A stretch of 64,000 bases of DNA. Source: Chloroflexota bacterium (GTDB taxonomy: Bacteria > Chloroflexota > Dehalococcoidia > Lucifugimonadales > Lucifugimonadaceae). Below are positions 50,307 through 60,123 of this stretch, one piece after another. The position numbers and the translations under genes are program-made. The stretch lies in contig PCAM01000035.1 of the NCBI GenBank assembly GCA_002730555.1, positions 1-64,000 on the forward strand, read 5' to 3'. Numbering within the stretch: the stretch's first letter is position 1; each line of letters begins with the position of its first letter. The notes below the pieces were generated by a model. That model searched no databases, had not been told where the DNA came from, and worked only from the letters and a program-made list of their open reading frames with translations.

Positions 50307-50670
50307 ATTGGTTCTCCGTACCTTCCAGTGGTCTGCGTGCAGTAGACCAAGGACATTGATTTTTTGTTGGATGAATAAACGCGTATTTTTAGTAATTTAA
50401 CGCTTTGCATCGCGGTTCGCTTCATCTACGCCATATCGTATACCAATAGTTCCAAGTCGGGCCAGCGTGTCGTAACATGGCGTATGTGACTTAAGTAACG
50501 AACGGTTCCGTAGAAATCAGGTCGGATTTTGCCCGGTATCGCAATCCCGGCATCGCATTTGAGTCTCCGGTTGGGTAGGCCGTTCCTGTGATATCTGGAC
50601 TATCCGGAGCGAAGCACTACGAAACCATCTCACATCAGTCTATTACGAATGAATGGGGAATCACCCGCGC
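50307..50670. other. Intergenic region between divergent IscA-like and Lrp-type genes
   Basis: About 360 bases, AT-richer than the flanks, and expected to hold both promoters. I see several A/T-rich -10-like strings but no confident -35/-10 pair, and no RNA gene. Confidence 0.4.
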
Positions 50671-51114
50671 ATGGACAAGCTAGACCGACAGATCATCACC
50701 ATCCTCGAGGAAGACGGCAGGGCCGCCAACGCCACAATCGCTCGTGAGGTCGGTGTCAGTGAAGGGACAGTCCGGCGCCGTTTGAAGCGTTTGATCGGCG
50801 AAAAGATCATCAGGGTGATGGCGTTTCCGGACCCCAAGGCCCTCGGTTTTGAGTCCGAGGCCCTCATCGGGGTCCAGGTCGATCCGGACAAGATGGATCA
50901 GGTTGCGACAGAACTTTCCGGTCTGGAAAATACGCGCTGGGTGGCCCTTGCGACGGGCACGTTCGACATATTCGCATGGGCGACGTTGCCGGACGCCGAA
51001 AACCTGGGACGCTTTCTGCGGGAAAAAGTCGGCGTGATCTCGGGCGTTCGCCGCACCGAAACCTTCGTGACGCTGGCGATCCGCAAACGGGACTACGGGC
51101 TCCCGGTCACTTAA
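50671..51114 (+). CDS. Lrp/AsnC-family transcriptional regulator
   Basis: A 147-residue feast/famine regulator: N-terminal helix-turn-helix (LDRQIITILEEDGRAANATI, EVGVSEGTVRRRLKRL), then the RAM ligand-binding domain (ALIGVQVDPDKMDQVATEL, TGTFDIFAWATLPDAENL, TETFVTLAI). These bind amino acids and act as octamers. The ATG at 50671 is favoured by GGGGAA 10 bases upstream; an ATG 18 bases earlier lacks a ribosome site. Ligand and targets unknown. bioY follows after 171 bases. Confidence 0.88.
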   Translation: MDKLDRQIITILEEDGRAANATIAREVGVSEGTVRRRLKRLIGEKIIRVMAFPDPKALGFESEALIGVQVDPDKMDQVATELSGLENTRWVALATGTFDIFAWATLPDAENLGRFLREKVGVISGVRRTETFVTLAIRKRDYGLPVT

Positions 51115-51285
51115 CGCCGGGGGATAACGCCTCCGGTTGACCTTGAGCAACGGCCCCGCTGATGGCGGGCCTTGCGCAAAATCGATTGAAGCCAGAAAAT
51201 CGCGCCCTTGCTTGACGCCTGAATCCGTGTCGCACGGGGCGGCGGGCGATCGGGGTTTCTCAACAGCTTTCATACAGGAGCATCG

Positions 51286-51912
51286 ATGACCACCGCGGTC
51301 TCCAGACAAAATCGCACACTTTTCGACACCCTCATCCCGTTCTCGGGTCTCTGGGTGGACATAGCGACCGTCATCGCCGGAAGCCTGGTGATTGCGGCGT
51401 TCGCGCAGCTCAAGTTCTCCCTCCCGTTTACACCTGTTCCGATAACCGGGCAGACCTTTGCAGTACTTCTCGTTGCGGCCACTGTTGGATCGAAACGGGG
51501 TGGTCTTGCTGCGGTTTTGTACCTGCTTGAAGGATCCGTTGGGTTGCCCTTCTGGGCCGGCGGCGCCTCCGGCAGCATCTGGAGTATCGCCACGGGCGGC
51601 TACATCGTGGGATTCGTTCCAGCCGCTTTCCTCGTCGGCCACCTGGCAGAACGGGGCTGGGATCGTGGCCCGTGGCTCCTCGCGGCGTTGGTGCTTGCGA
51701 ACGCTATGATCTACATTCCCGGCCTGTGGTGGTTGTCCCACGAAATTGGGACCAACTACGACGGGACGCTCGAAATTGGCCTCTGGCCGTTCATCGCCGG
51801 TGACCTGGCGAAGATTGTCCTGGTGTCCCTCGCCCTGCCCACCACCTGGATGCTGTACGACCGATACGACCCTCGCTCCAAACGCGGATCGGGACCTGAC
51901 GGTAATCAGTAG
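51286..51912 (+). CDS. bioY: Biotin transporter substrate-binding subunit BioY
   Basis: BioY is the S component of ECF-type biotin transporters, binding biotin in the membrane. The 208-residue protein has six hydrophobic helices and the conserved PFTPVPITGQTFAVLL and GGYIVGFVPAAFLVG segments. No bioM/bioN (energy-coupling) genes are adjacent, so it may use a shared ECF module or work alone. GGAG lies 6 bases before the ATG. I found no BirA-type palindrome in the 171-base leader. Confidence 0.92.
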   Translation: MTTAVSRQNRTLFDTLIPFSGLWVDIATVIAGSLVIAAFAQLKFSLPFTPVPITGQTFAVLLVAATVGSKRGGLAAVLYLLEGSVGLPFWAGGASGSIWSIATGGYIVGFVPAAFLVGHLAERGWDRGPWLLAALVLANAMIYIPGLWWLSHEIGTNYDGTLEIGLWPFIAGDLAKIVLVSLALPTTWMLYDRYDPRSKRGSGPDGNQ

Positions 51913-51958
51913 GGGTCCGGTCGTCCTATCAACTGAATAGGTCAGGTCGCTGGACCCC
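51911..51958. promoter_or_regulatory. Nested hairpin between bioY and aspS
   Basis: GGGGTCC and GGACCCC enclose an inner CCTAT/ATAGG stem. No T run follows. It starts at the bioY stop codon and could be an mRNA-stabilising or processing structure. Confidence 0.35.
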
Positions 51959-52051
51959 TCGCCGATAATCCTTTCATGTCGTGCCGTAAAGCCCGGCCTG
52001 ACACACATTGCTGTGGCCTGAAAGTTCGGGCCGAACGCGGGGATAATCCAG

Positions 52052-53851
52052 ATGTATCGAGACATGACCTGCGGGGAGCCACGAGGGACAGACGTCGGGA
52101 AAATCATCACCCTTTCGGGTTGGGTGCACAGACGCCGAGACCACGGCGGTCTCACCTTCATCGACATTAGGGACTTCTCAGGTCTGATGCAGGTGGTGTT
52201 CAACGAGGACACCGCCACGGACGCCCACGCCCTTGCCGGTGATCTGAGGAGTGAATGGGTCATCCAGGTGAAGGGTGCCGTTCAGGAGCGCAGGCCGGGC
52301 GCCGAAAACCCGGATTTGCCGACCGGCGCGGTCGAGCTGATAGCGTCCGAACTAACGATTCTCAACCGGTCCAGCACGCCTCCATTTGAGGTGGAAGACG
52401 ACGTGAACGTGGCCGACGAGACCCGTTTGCGGTACCGCTTTGTGGACCTCCGCAGGCCTCGCATGTACAAGAACTTGAAGTTGCGGCACGACGTCATCCA
52501 GTCAGCGCGCACCTACATGACCAACACCGGCTTCCTGGAGATCGAGACGCCGATCCTTTTGAAGTCGACTCCCGAGGGCGCACGTGATTACGTGGTTCCG
52601 AGCCGTGTCCACCCGGGCTCCTTTTACGCCCTTCCGCAGTCGCCGCAGCAGTTGAAACAGCTGCTGATGGTCTCCGGGGTGGACCGCTATTTCCAGTTTG
52701 CTCACTGCTTCCGGGACGAGGATTTGCGCGCCGATCGACAGCCCGAGCACACGCAGATCGACCTTGAAATGTCATTCGTGGAGCAGGAAGACGTGTTGCA
52801 GGTTCTCGAAGGGCTGTACACGACGATGGTTCGCGAGACGCGCCCGGATCTTGAGGTACCGACCCCGTTCCCGCGCATGGCGTACGCCGAGGCTATCGAG
52901 CGTTACGGGAGCGACAAGCCAGACATCCGGTTTGGCATGGAGGTGGCGCGGCTGACGGAGATCGTGTCCGACTCCGGGTTCGGAGTGTTCGAGTCGATCG
53001 CCTCCGCGGGTGGTGCGATACGGGCGATCGTGGCGCCGGGCTGCGCTGATTACACCCGACGGCAGACGGACGCGCTCATCGAGTTCGTGAAGAGCAGCGG
53101 CGCCCAGGGTCTTATCCCGATGCACATCTCCCCGGACGTGACCAGCCTGGAGGAGGTGACGCTGGACGACATCCGCTCGCCCATCCGGAACCACCTTTCA
53201 CTTGAGACGCTCAAGGCGATGGCGGAGGCCGCCGGCGCAGGACCGGGCGATCTCATGCTGATAGTCGCCGGGCCGGAAAGCGTTGTTAACACCGCCATCA
53301 GCAACCTGCGCGGTGAGATGGGGCGCCGGCTTGAACTGGCGGATCCCAACGTATTCAGTTTCCTCTTCGTCGTCGACTTCCCGTTGTTTGAGTGGGACGA
53401 TGATCGCGACGGATGGGCCGCGATGCACCACGTGTTCAGTTCGCCGCGACCGGAGGACGTGGAGTTGCTTGATAGCGACCCCGGGGTGGTGCTCGGCCAG
53501 CTTTACGACCTTGTGTTGAACGGGGTCGAGCTTGGCAGCGGCAGTATCCGGATCATCGATCGCGCCGTGCAGGAGAAGGTGTTTGAGCTGATCGGCCACT
53601 CTCCCGAGCAGGTTGAAGAGCGGTTCGGACAACTGCTGCGGGCGTTTGAATACGGAGCGCCTCCGCACGGCGGAATGGGCCTCGGGTTGGATCGGATCGT
53701 GATGCTTCTCGCCGGTGAGGAAAACATCCGGGAGGTGATCGCGTTCCCGAAGACCCAGGCGGCGGTCGATCCGTTGTTCGATGCGCCCGGCGTGATCACG
53801 GATGAACAGCTAAGAGAATTGTCAATTCGCGTAGTCAATCCTGGCGGATAA
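52052..53851 (+). CDS. aspS: Aspartyl-tRNA synthetase, bacterial type
   Basis: AspRS charges tRNA-Asp. The 599-residue protein has the N-terminal OB anticodon domain (TLSGWVHRRRDHGGLTFIDI), class II motif 2 (FRDEDLRADRQPEHTQ then IDLEMSF), the bacterial GAD insertion domain (about residues 300-420) and motif 3 (GLGLDRIVMLLAGEENIREV). Discriminating and non-discriminating forms cannot be told apart here; no gatCAB lies in the window. ATG 52052 starts MYRDMTCGE. The message carries a structured segment after bioY but no T-box. Confidence 0.96.
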   Translation: MYRDMTCGEPRGTDVGKIITLSGWVHRRRDHGGLTFIDIRDFSGLMQVVFNEDTATDAHALAGDLRSEWVIQVKGAVQERRPGAENPDLPTGAVELIASELTILNRSSTPPFEVEDDVNVADETRLRYRFVDLRRPRMYKNLKLRHDVIQSARTYMTNTGFLEIETPILLKSTPEGARDYVVPSRVHPGSFYALPQSPQQLKQLLMVSGVDRYFQFAHCFRDEDLRADRQPEHTQIDLEMSFVEQEDVLQVLEGLYTTMVRETRPDLEVPTPFPRMAYAEAIERYGSDKPDIRFGMEVARLTEIVSDSGFGVFESIASAGGAIRAIVAPGCADYTRRQTDALIEFVKSSGAQGLIPMHISPDVTSLEEVTLDDIRSPIRNHLSLETLKAMAEAAGAGPGDLMLIVAGPESVVNTAISNLRGEMGRRLELADPNVFSFLFVVDFPLFEWDDDRDGWAAMHHVFSSPRPEDVELLDSDPGVVLGQLYDLVLNGVELGSGSIRIIDRAVQEKVFELIGHSPEQVEERFGQLLRAFEYGAPPHGGMGLGLDRIVMLLAGEENIREVIAFPKTQAAVDPLFDAPGVITDEQLRELSIRVVNPGG

Positions 53852-53902
53852 CACAAGGCGCGGCGGGTATACGCACCGCTGCGCAGCATGCCGCCTTCGC
53901 GG

Positions 53903-53911
53903 TGATATAAT
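53903..53911 (+). promoter_or_regulatory. Extended -10 promoter for tig
   Basis: TGATATAAT (TG-n-TATAAT) is a perfect extended -10, about 58 bases before the tig start. The -35 region is weak, as is usual with extended -10 promoters. Confidence 0.6.
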
Positions 53912-53968
53912 TTTTGGACACCCTCCAATCGTAAGTCGAGGGTTTTCGTCGCACGGGAGAAATCGAAT

Positions 53969-55327
53969 TTGAAGGTCACCCAGGATGAGGTCGTGGACCG
54001 GCAGGCCCTGCTCCACGTCGAGGTCGACGATGAACGGCTTGAGACGCACCTGCAACGCGCCTACCAGAAGCTGGTTCAACGGACGACAATTCCCGGATTC
54101 CGTAAAGGGAAAACGCCCCGCGGGCTGTTCGAGCAGATGATCGGACGATCGGTGCTGGTCGAAGAAGCGCTTGAGACGCTTGTGCCCGATGCCGTTGCGG
54201 CGGCGATCGAACAGGAAGAGTTGGACGCTTACGGGACTCCCCGGGTGAACGTCACGGAGTCCGAACCGGTTCCGAAGCTCGACGTCACGGTGCCGTTGAG
54301 GCCGAGCGTCAACATCGGAGACTACTCCGGGTTGGAGCTTGAAGAAGAGCCGGAAGAGGTCACGGACGAACAGGTCGACGGAGCGGTGGACCAGGCACAG
54401 CTGAGCCTCGCCACCTGGGATCCGGTCGAGAGGGCGGTCGAAATCGGCGATCTTGTCGTACTTTCGTTGGAAGGCAAGGCGGGCGATGAGCAGGTTCTGG
54501 ACGGCGACAACGTTGAGTTCGTCCTTTCCGCTGAATCCCAGACGCCTCTGCCAGGATTCACCGAAGCGATCGTCGGGATGGAAGCCGGGCAAACGAGAGA
54601 TTTCTCTCTGGACATTGCCGAGGATTTTCCGGGCGAGCAGGTCGCCGGGAAGACCGTGGATTGCAAGGTCGAGGTATTTGAGGTCAAGTTCCACAATCTC
54701 CCCGAGATCGACGACGATCTTGCCCGGGGCTTCGGACAGGGGTACGAGTCGCTCGACGAGATGAAGTCCGGGCTGCGAACGCAGTTCGAGGAGACGGCCG
54801 CGGAGGCCGCACAGCAACAACTGCAGGAGAAGATCCTGGACGCGCTGCTGGAAACAAGTGAATTTGAAATCCCGCCGCTGATCGTGGAACACGAAGCGGA
54901 ACACGTCCTTCGTGATCAACAGGAATCGCTGGCCCGCTACCAGGTTTCGATGCAGGATTACATGCAGAGCGTCGGCAAAAGCGGCGAGGAGTTGCTGGAC
55001 GAGGCCAGAGAGTCCGCCATCACAAGGCTCAAGCGCACGTTGTTGATCGAAGAGGTCGCAAGAAACGAGGACCTCAAGATATCGGACGAGGAACTGGAGG
55101 CCGAGATCGAGTCGCTGCTCGCCAACGCTGGCCCGCAGGCAGATCGATCTCAAGTAGAAACCGAAAATGCGCAAGCTTCGATCAGGTCGATGCTGTTGAG
55201 ACGAAAGTCCGTTGAAACGCTCGCCGAGATAGTACAGTCAAATGGAGGGAGCCCTACCGAGGAGTCATCGGCCGAAGTCGAGGAGCCTGCGGATGACGAA
55301 GGAACCGACGACGAGGGTAAGGATTAA
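53969..55327 (+). CDS. tig: Trigger factor
   Basis: Trigger factor is the ribosome-bound chaperone and prolyl isomerase meeting nascent chains at the tunnel exit. The 452-residue protein has the ribosome-binding signature IPGFRKGKTPRGLFEQ, the PPIase domain (about residues 155-240), the helical C-terminal arms and a disordered acidic tail (ADDEGTDDEGKD). The start is TTG 53969 with GGGAGA about 9 bases upstream. It leads the tig-clpP-clpX order conserved in many bacteria. Confidence 0.95.
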   Translation: MKVTQDEVVDRQALLHVEVDDERLETHLQRAYQKLVQRTTIPGFRKGKTPRGLFEQMIGRSVLVEEALETLVPDAVAAAIEQEELDAYGTPRVNVTESEPVPKLDVTVPLRPSVNIGDYSGLELEEEPEEVTDEQVDGAVDQAQLSLATWDPVERAVEIGDLVVLSLEGKAGDEQVLDGDNVEFVLSAESQTPLPGFTEAIVGMEAGQTRDFSLDIAEDFPGEQVAGKTVDCKVEVFEVKFHNLPEIDDDLARGFGQGYESLDEMKSGLRTQFEETAAEAAQQQLQEKILDALLETSEFEIPPLIVEHEAEHVLRDQQESLARYQVSMQDYMQSVGKSGEELLDEARESAITRLKRTLLIEEVARNEDLKISDEELEAEIESLLANAGPQADRSQVETENAQASIRSMLLRRKSVETLAEIVQSNGGSPTEESSAEVEEPADDEGTDDEGKD

Positions 55328-55462
55328 TGTCAGACGGCCTCGTCACGCCGGGGCGTCCAAGCACGAATACGCCGCACGTTTACGTAGTATCTAAGCCCGC
55401 TTGTAATACCGATGACCGGGTGAATCCGGAAACATCCGGCCGTTTAGATTAAGGACATCCGA

Positions 55463-56116
55463 ATGCTGATGAGGCCCGAATATTCGATGCAGAGCCCCGA
55501 GAACATCGTTCCGATGGTCATCGAGACCGGAGCACGGGGCGAACGAGCCTTCGACATCTACTCGCTCCTGCTAAAAGAGCGGATCATTTTTCTTGGGACA
55601 CCTATCAACGCCCAGGTAGCCAATGTGATCGTCGCCCAATTGTTGTACCTGGACCGGGAGGACCCGGATCGGGACATCAACATGTACATCAACTCGCCGG
55701 GCGGGGTTATTTACGACGGCCTGGCGATCTTTGACACGATGCAGATGCTTCGCGCCGATGTGTCGACGATCTGCGTCGGCGCCGCCGCCAGCATGGGCAC
55801 CATCCTTCTGGCCGCCGGCCAGAAGGGGAAGCGGTACGCCCTCCCCAACTCAACTATCCACATGCACCAGCCGCTCGGCGGCGCATCCGGACAGGCGAGC
55901 GACATCGAGATCCACGCTCGCGAGATCCTACGTCTGCAGGACACCCTGCGGGGAATTCTTGTCGACACTACCGGCCAGCCGTATGACACGGTCGCACGGG
56001 ACACCGACCGCGACAGGTTCATGACCTCAGAGCAGGCGGTCGAGTACGGCCTCATCGATGAGGTGCTCAAGAAGCGTGATGACGCCCAGGAAGGGGACAG
56101 CCAGGCAGCCGACTAA
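55463..56116 (+). CDS. clpP: ATP-dependent Clp protease proteolytic subunit
   Basis: ClpP forms the tetradecameric serine protease chamber used by ClpX. The 217-residue product has the axial-loop start ([20 protein letters not shown]), YINSPGG, the nucleophile Ser in [14 protein letters not shown], the His in MHQPLGG and the Asp near DTDRDRF. AAGGA lies 8 bases before the ATG. The canonical GQAASMG reads GAAASMG. The 93-base gap to clpX is consistent with one operon. Confidence 0.96.
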   Translation: MLMRPEYSMQSPENIVPMVIETGARGERAFDIYSLLLKERIIFLGTPINAQVANVIVAQLLYLDREDPDRDINMYINSPGGVIYDGLAIFDTMQMLRADVSTICVGAAASMGTILLAAGQKGKRYALPNSTIHMHQPLGGASGQASDIEIHAREILRLQDTLRGILVDTTGQPYDTVARDTDRDRFMTSEQAVEYGLIDEVLKKRDDAQEGDSQAAD

Positions 56117-56209
56117 CCCGGCAGCAATTAAAAAAGCCCGGCACAGTACCGGCCGCCAGGCGCTCAGTGACAGCGCTGGTGTCCGGCAGGCGAAGATTCA
56201 GTAGAGGCG

Positions 56210-57511
56210 ATGACAAGCACCACCCCACAAGGCCCAGAAGGCCCGCCGCAAGAGACTTACGTTTGCTCCTTCTGCGGTAAATCTCAGCAGGCGGTAAGAC
56301 GGCTCATCGCCGGGCCGTCAAAGATATTCATCTGCGACGAGTGCGTAGACCGTTGCCACCAGATCATCGCCGATGATCAGGCGCCGATCGCGGGGGTCTC
56401 GCACGGCCTGCCCCACACCCCGCGCGAAATCTTCGAGCGGTTAAACGAGTACGTGATCGGTCAGGAACGGGCCAAGCGCGTGGTCAGCGTGGGCGTGTAC
56501 AACCACTACAAGCGTGTCTGGCGCCCGGTCCCGGATTCCGATGTCGAGCTGATGAAGACGAACATCATGCTGGTCGGCCCCACCGGCTCCGGCAAAACCC
56601 ATCTCGCCCAAACCCTCGCCCGGATCCTGGACGTGCCGTTCGCTATCACGGACGCCACACCCCTCACGGAAGCCGGGTACGTCGGCGAGGACGTTGAGAA
56701 CATTCTGCTACGGCTGATCCAGGCGGCGGACTTCGATATCGCCCGCGCGGAGCAGGGCATCATCTACATCGACGAAATCGATAAGATCGCCCGCAAAGCG
56801 GCGAACCCGTCGATCACGCGTGACGTCTCGGGGGAAGGAGTGCAGCAGGCGCTCTTGAAGATCCTCGAGGGATCGGTCGCCAGCGTGCCGCCACAGGGCG
56901 GTCGCAAGCATCCGCACCAGGAGTTCATCCAGATCGACACGTCAAACATCCTGTTCATTCTCGGTGGCGCTTTTGAAGACCTGAACAGCGTGATCGAGCG
57001 ACGGCTGTCGGCTGGCTCGAGCATGGGCTTCGGCAGCAGTGGTATGAACCACACGGCCGATGAAGATCAGGACCAGATCTACACCCAGGTCACGCCCGAG
57101 GACCTTCTGGAGTACGGCTTCATCCCGGAGTTCATCGGCCGCGTGCCGCTGTCGGTCGGCCTCTCAAACCTGAGTGAATCGCAACTGGTGCAGGTGCTCA
57201 CGGAGCCCCGCAACGCACTCGTCAAGCAGTACCAGGCACTGTTCGAAATGGACGACGTGCAGCTTGAGTTCACGACCGAGGCGATGGCAGCGATGGCGAG
57301 CGACGCGAAAAAGCGCCACGCCGGAGCGCGTGGCCTGCGCTCCATCCTCGAGGAGACGCTGCTCGACATCATGTACGAGATCCCCTCGATGGACGCCGTG
57401 GAACGCTGCATCATCGATGCGCCAACGGTCACCGACGGCGCGCCGCCTGTGCTGATGGACGGCGAAGGGTCCAAAGTCGATTTCGAGATGCCCGAGAGGC
57501 CTGCGGCTTAA
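56210..57511 (+). CDS. clpX: ATP-dependent Clp protease ATP-binding subunit ClpX
   Basis: ClpX unfolds substrates and feeds ClpP. The 433-residue protein has the N-terminal C4 zinc domain ([20 protein letters not shown]), Walker [13 protein letters not shown], Walker [11 protein letters not shown], pore loop GYVGEDVEN, and sensor-2 segment [13 protein letters not shown]. An extra 12-residue N-terminal leader ([12 protein letters not shown]) precedes the zinc domain. The ATG at 56210 follows GTAGAGG. Confidence 0.96.
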   Translation: MTSTTPQGPEGPPQETYVCSFCGKSQQAVRRLIAGPSKIFICDECVDRCHQIIADDQAPIAGVSHGLPHTPREIFERLNEYVIGQERAKRVVSVGVYNHYKRVWRPVPDSDVELMKTNIMLVGPTGSGKTHLAQTLARILDVPFAITDATPLTEAGYVGEDVENILLRLIQAADFDIARAEQGIIYIDEIDKIARKAANPSITRDVSGEGVQQALLKILEGSVASVPPQGGRKHPHQEFIQIDTSNILFILGGAFEDLNSVIERRLSAGSSMGFGSSGMNHTADEDQDQIYTQVTPEDLLEYGFIPEFIGRVPLSVGLSNLSESQLVQVLTEPRNALVKQYQALFEMDDVQLEFTTEAMAAMASDAKKRHAGARGLRSILEETLLDIMYEIPSMDAVERCIIDAPTVTDGAPPVLMDGEGSKVDFEMPERPAA

Positions 57512-57547
57512 AGGCCAGCTCAGCAAGACCAGAATCATCAGTTCTGG

Positions 57548-57586
57548 AAACGGGGTTTCGCCGCCGCCGCGTCGGAGCCCCGTTTT
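57548..57586. terminator. Bidirectional hairpin terminator after clpX
   Basis: AAACGGGG and CCCCGTTT enclose about 22 bases and end in TTTTC. It lies between the convergent clpX and formyltransferase genes. Confidence 0.5.
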
Positions 57587-57606
57587 CGCGTAGCTTTAAT
57601 GTTGGG

Positions 57607-58404
57607 TTAGCTCCGGGCCAGGCCGGGTTCAATCTCATCGGTCAGGTCCAGCGCGTCGGCGCTGCCCGCCGCGTTGAGGTCGATCCTGCCGTCTCCGATG
57701 GCGGCAAGAGTGGCGACCAGCAATGGACGTTCCCGCTCCACCCCGGAGGTGCGTATCGCCTGGAACAGGCCGAGGTCTTCGCCTGGGTCAGCCCGCAACT
57801 CTTCATTAGTGTGGCCGTCGATCTCCGACCACGCGCCTTCGTAACCGGGGCCGGACAGCGGGAATCGGCAGTACGCGACGACCGGGCCCAGATCCAGGGC
57901 CTCCGTCACCACGTGGATCATTACGCCGGATTCGTCCGCACGGTTCCGGATCAGTTCCCATATCACCTGGTCGATCATACCGATCGGCCCGCCGGGCAGA
58001 GCCGGGTGCAGGTTCACCATGATGTAGTGGAGGCACAGGATCGGCGCTATGAGCATGTAGCCGGCGGTGACAGATACGTCGACGGAATAGGGCTTCAGCA
58101 GTTCCATCACCGCCTCGTCGAATTTGCCACGAAGCTCTGACCACGGTGCGCGGCCGTTGTCGCTCCTGAATCGCTGTGACGATAGGTTGACCAGCGGGAT
58201 GCCGCGTTGCTCGACCAGGTCCATGTAGCGGTCGGTGCCTGTGTGCTGGCCGCGCTCACGGTTGACGAACACGAACTCTATGCGCGCGTTCAGGCTTCCG
58301 GAGTCAATGGCGTCCAGCGCGGCGGTCAGCAACCCGCGTGACCCTTCTCCACGTCCGGTCGAGAACCAGCCAAGCTTTAGCGGTGAGCGGTCAGCGCTGG
58401 TCAT
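57607..58404 (-). CDS. Formyltransferase-fold protein (PurN-like)
   Basis: A 265-residue protein with the formyl_trans_N fold. The catalytic triad is recognisable: Asn and His in NLHPALPGG and Asp in VTEALDLGPVVAY. The N-terminus (LGWFSTGRGEGSRGLLTAAL) corresponds to the nucleotide-binding start of PurN, but the C-terminal 60 residues differ from glycinamide ribonucleotide formyltransferase. The substrate may be GAR or another amine; no pur genes lie nearby. It starts 5 bases after the xseB stop, so it is coupled to the exonuclease genes. Confidence 0.8.
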   Translation of the reverse strand: MTSADRSPLKLGWFSTGRGEGSRGLLTAALDAIDSGSLNARIEFVFVNRERGQHTGTDRYMDLVEQRGIPLVNLSSQRFRSDNGRAPWSELRGKFDEAVMELLKPYSVDVSVTAGYMLIAPILCLHYIMVNLHPALPGGPIGMIDQVIWELIRNRADESGVMIHVVTEALDLGPVVAYCRFPLSGPGYEGAWSEIDGHTNEELRADPGEDLGLFQAIRTSGVERERPLLVATLAAIGDGRIDLNAAGSADALDLTDEIEPGLARS

Positions 58405-58409
58405 CGGCG

Positions 58410-58718
58410 CTAGTGGTCATGATCGTCGTCAGAGTCGGGGTCTTCTCCATCGTCCGGATCGTCTGGGACGAACCGCATCTGCTCTGCGAAGGCCGACTGC
58501 AGACGGGTCACTTTAAGTTCGGTCGCGGACAGCAGTTCGTTGCAACGTTTTGCGAGCCCCATCCCCTCTTCAAACAGGCGCGTCGAGTCGTCGAGGGAAA
58601 GCGGTCCCGTCTCAAGTTTTCGTACGGTCTCTTCAAGCCGTGAGAAGACGTCCTCGAAGTTGGCTGACTCTTGATCGGGCTTGCCGTCGATGTCGTGTTG
58701 CGCCCGTCTGGGACTCAT
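58410..58718 (-). CDS. xseB: Exodeoxyribonuclease VII small subunit
   Basis: XseB associates with XseA to degrade single-stranded DNA from both ends. The 102-residue product contains the family helix pair NFEDVFSRLEETVRKLETGP then LSLDDSTRLFEEGMGLAKRC. The C-terminal 20 residues are almost all Asp/His (DDPDDGEDPDSDDDHDH), an unusual acidic addition. ATG 58718 has AAGGAA about 10 bases upstream. xseA is directly upstream. Confidence 0.93.
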   Translation of the reverse strand: MSPRRAQHDIDGKPDQESANFEDVFSRLEETVRKLETGPLSLDDSTRLFEEGMGLAKRCNELLSATELKVTRLQSAFAEQMRFVPDDPDDGEDPDSDDDHDH

Positions 58719-58792
58719 GCGTTGTGCGTTCCTTATCCTTGGGTTCGCATCACTGTGGCTTCGCATGACCGGAGGTCTGCGGATTCAGGTTA

Positions 58793-60013
58793 TCAGCGCG
58801 TGGACGTGGCGTCACCGCGCCGGGGTCGCACGTCCGTGACGTCCGCGCTCACCTCACCGTCCGCCAGCGCGACGTCGAAGGAGTCGCCCGGAGCAACATC
58901 TGTGACCGAAATCACTATCGATCCGTCTTCGCCACGGACCACTGCGTAGCCGCGCGAAAGGATCGCCGCCGGGTCCAGGGCCGACAGCTGTAGCTCCAGT
59001 GAGCGGAGTCGCTCCCGATTGATCTCAACCGACCGGCTTAACGCCTGACCGGCGGCGCGCAGAAGCTCGTCCACTTGTTGCCGGGGATGTCGTGTTTCAG
59101 GCGCCAGGAATGCGAGGCGGTCTACGGCCTGCTCAAGTCGCATCCGGTGGTCGGCGATCGTCCTCGCCGCTCGATCAGATAGTCTGCCAGCAAATCCGGC
59201 CACGGCGGCAGACAGTTCGCGGTGGTCCGGCGTTACAAGCTCGGCCGCGGCGGAAGGCGTTGGCGCGCGAACATCGGCAACCAGATCGGCGATGGTGACG
59301 TCCGTTTCATGTCCGACGCCACTCACTACCGGTATCTCCGAACCAAAGATCGCTCGCGCCACGATCTCCTCGTTGAAGGACCACAGGTCCTCAAGAGAAC
59401 CGCCGCCACGGGCCACGATGATGACGTCGATATCCGATATTGCGTTCAGGCCGCCGATGGCTTCGACGATGCCGGGCCCGGCCGCGTCTCCCTGCACTTG
59501 TGTCGGCGCCAGGACCAGCTCCACAAGCGGGTAGCGGCGGCGCAGTACGTTGGTGATGTCCTGGATCACCGCTCCGGTTGGGGAGGTAACCACGCCGATG
59601 CGCCCCGGAAACTGGGGGATCTCACGTTTGCGGGCGACGCCGAAAAGGCCCTCGGCGTCCAGCCGGCGTCTCAGTTCTTCGAACGCTTGCTGAAGGGCGC
59701 CAACGCCTTCCGGTTTGACCATATCGACGTAAAACTGGAGGTCGCCCCGAACGGTATAGATGGATACCCGGCCGTGTGCGAGGACCTCTGCGCCGTCCTG
59801 CAGGAACTCGGCGCCGCGGGCCGGCCTGAACTGGACGCACCGTATCCCGCCCTCGGCATCGCGCAGCGTGAAGTAATGGTGCCCGGAGCCGGCCCGGACG
59901 TGGTTGGAGATCTCGCCCCTCACCCAGATGTCGGAGAGATTGGGATCGGCCTCAAGCAGGTCCTTCAGGTAGTTGGCAACCTGGGAGACGGTATAAGGGG
60001 TCTGAGTCGTCAA
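58793..60013 (-). CDS. xseA: Exodeoxyribonuclease VII large subunit
   Basis: XseA is the catalytic subunit of exonuclease VII. The 406-residue protein has the N-terminal OB domain (YTVSQVANYLKDLLEADP, WVRGEISN), the catalytic core (IGVVTSPTGAVIQDI, DVIIVARGGGSLEDLWSFN, PVVSGVGHETDVTIADLV) and C-terminal coiled coil. The TTG at 60013 follows GGGGGAAA, and places QTPYTVSQ correctly; an ATG 39 bases upstream has no ribosome site. Confidence 0.95.
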   Translation of the reverse strand: MTTQTPYTVSQVANYLKDLLEADPNLSDIWVRGEISNHVRAGSGHHYFTLRDAEGGIRCVQFRPARGAEFLQDGAEVLAHGRVSIYTVRGDLQFYVDMVKPEGVGALQQAFEELRRRLDAEGLFGVARKREIPQFPGRIGVVTSPTGAVIQDITNVLRRRYPLVELVLAPTQVQGDAAGPGIVEAIGGLNAISDIDVIIVARGGGSLEDLWSFNEEIVARAIFGSEIPVVSGVGHETDVTIADLVADVRAPTPSAAAELVTPDHRELSAAVAGFAGRLSDRAARTIADHRMRLEQAVDRLAFLAPETRHPRQQVDELLRAAGQALSRSVEINRERLRSLELQLSALDPAAILSRGYAVVRGEDGSIVISVTDVAPGDSFDVALADGEVSADVTDVRPRRGDATSTR

Positions 60014-60123
60014 ATTTCCCCCATCCTGGTCGGGGCCCCAGTGGGCGATCATTTAGATGGGCTTTTTGTTTGACCGGGGTTATTGATCACTTCCGGCCGC
60101 TTTCGGGTCGTAGACCGGAGCGC

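Noticed and set aside
51115-51285. BirA operator or biotin-responsive element before bioY
   Set aside because: No TTGTAAACC-type dyad or comparable palindrome; only a weak GGCCC/GGGCC hairpin after the Lrp-type gene.
51913-52051. T-box riboswitch upstream of aspS
   Set aside because: The conserved AGGGTGGnACCGCG antiterminator bulge sequence is not present.
50680-52263. Minus-strand frame (527 codons) opposite the Lrp-type gene and bioY
   Set aside because: Covers two good genes and an intergenic gap; no recognisable domain.
53822-55174. Minus-strand frame (450 codons) opposite tig
   Set aside because: Antisense to a clear trigger factor.
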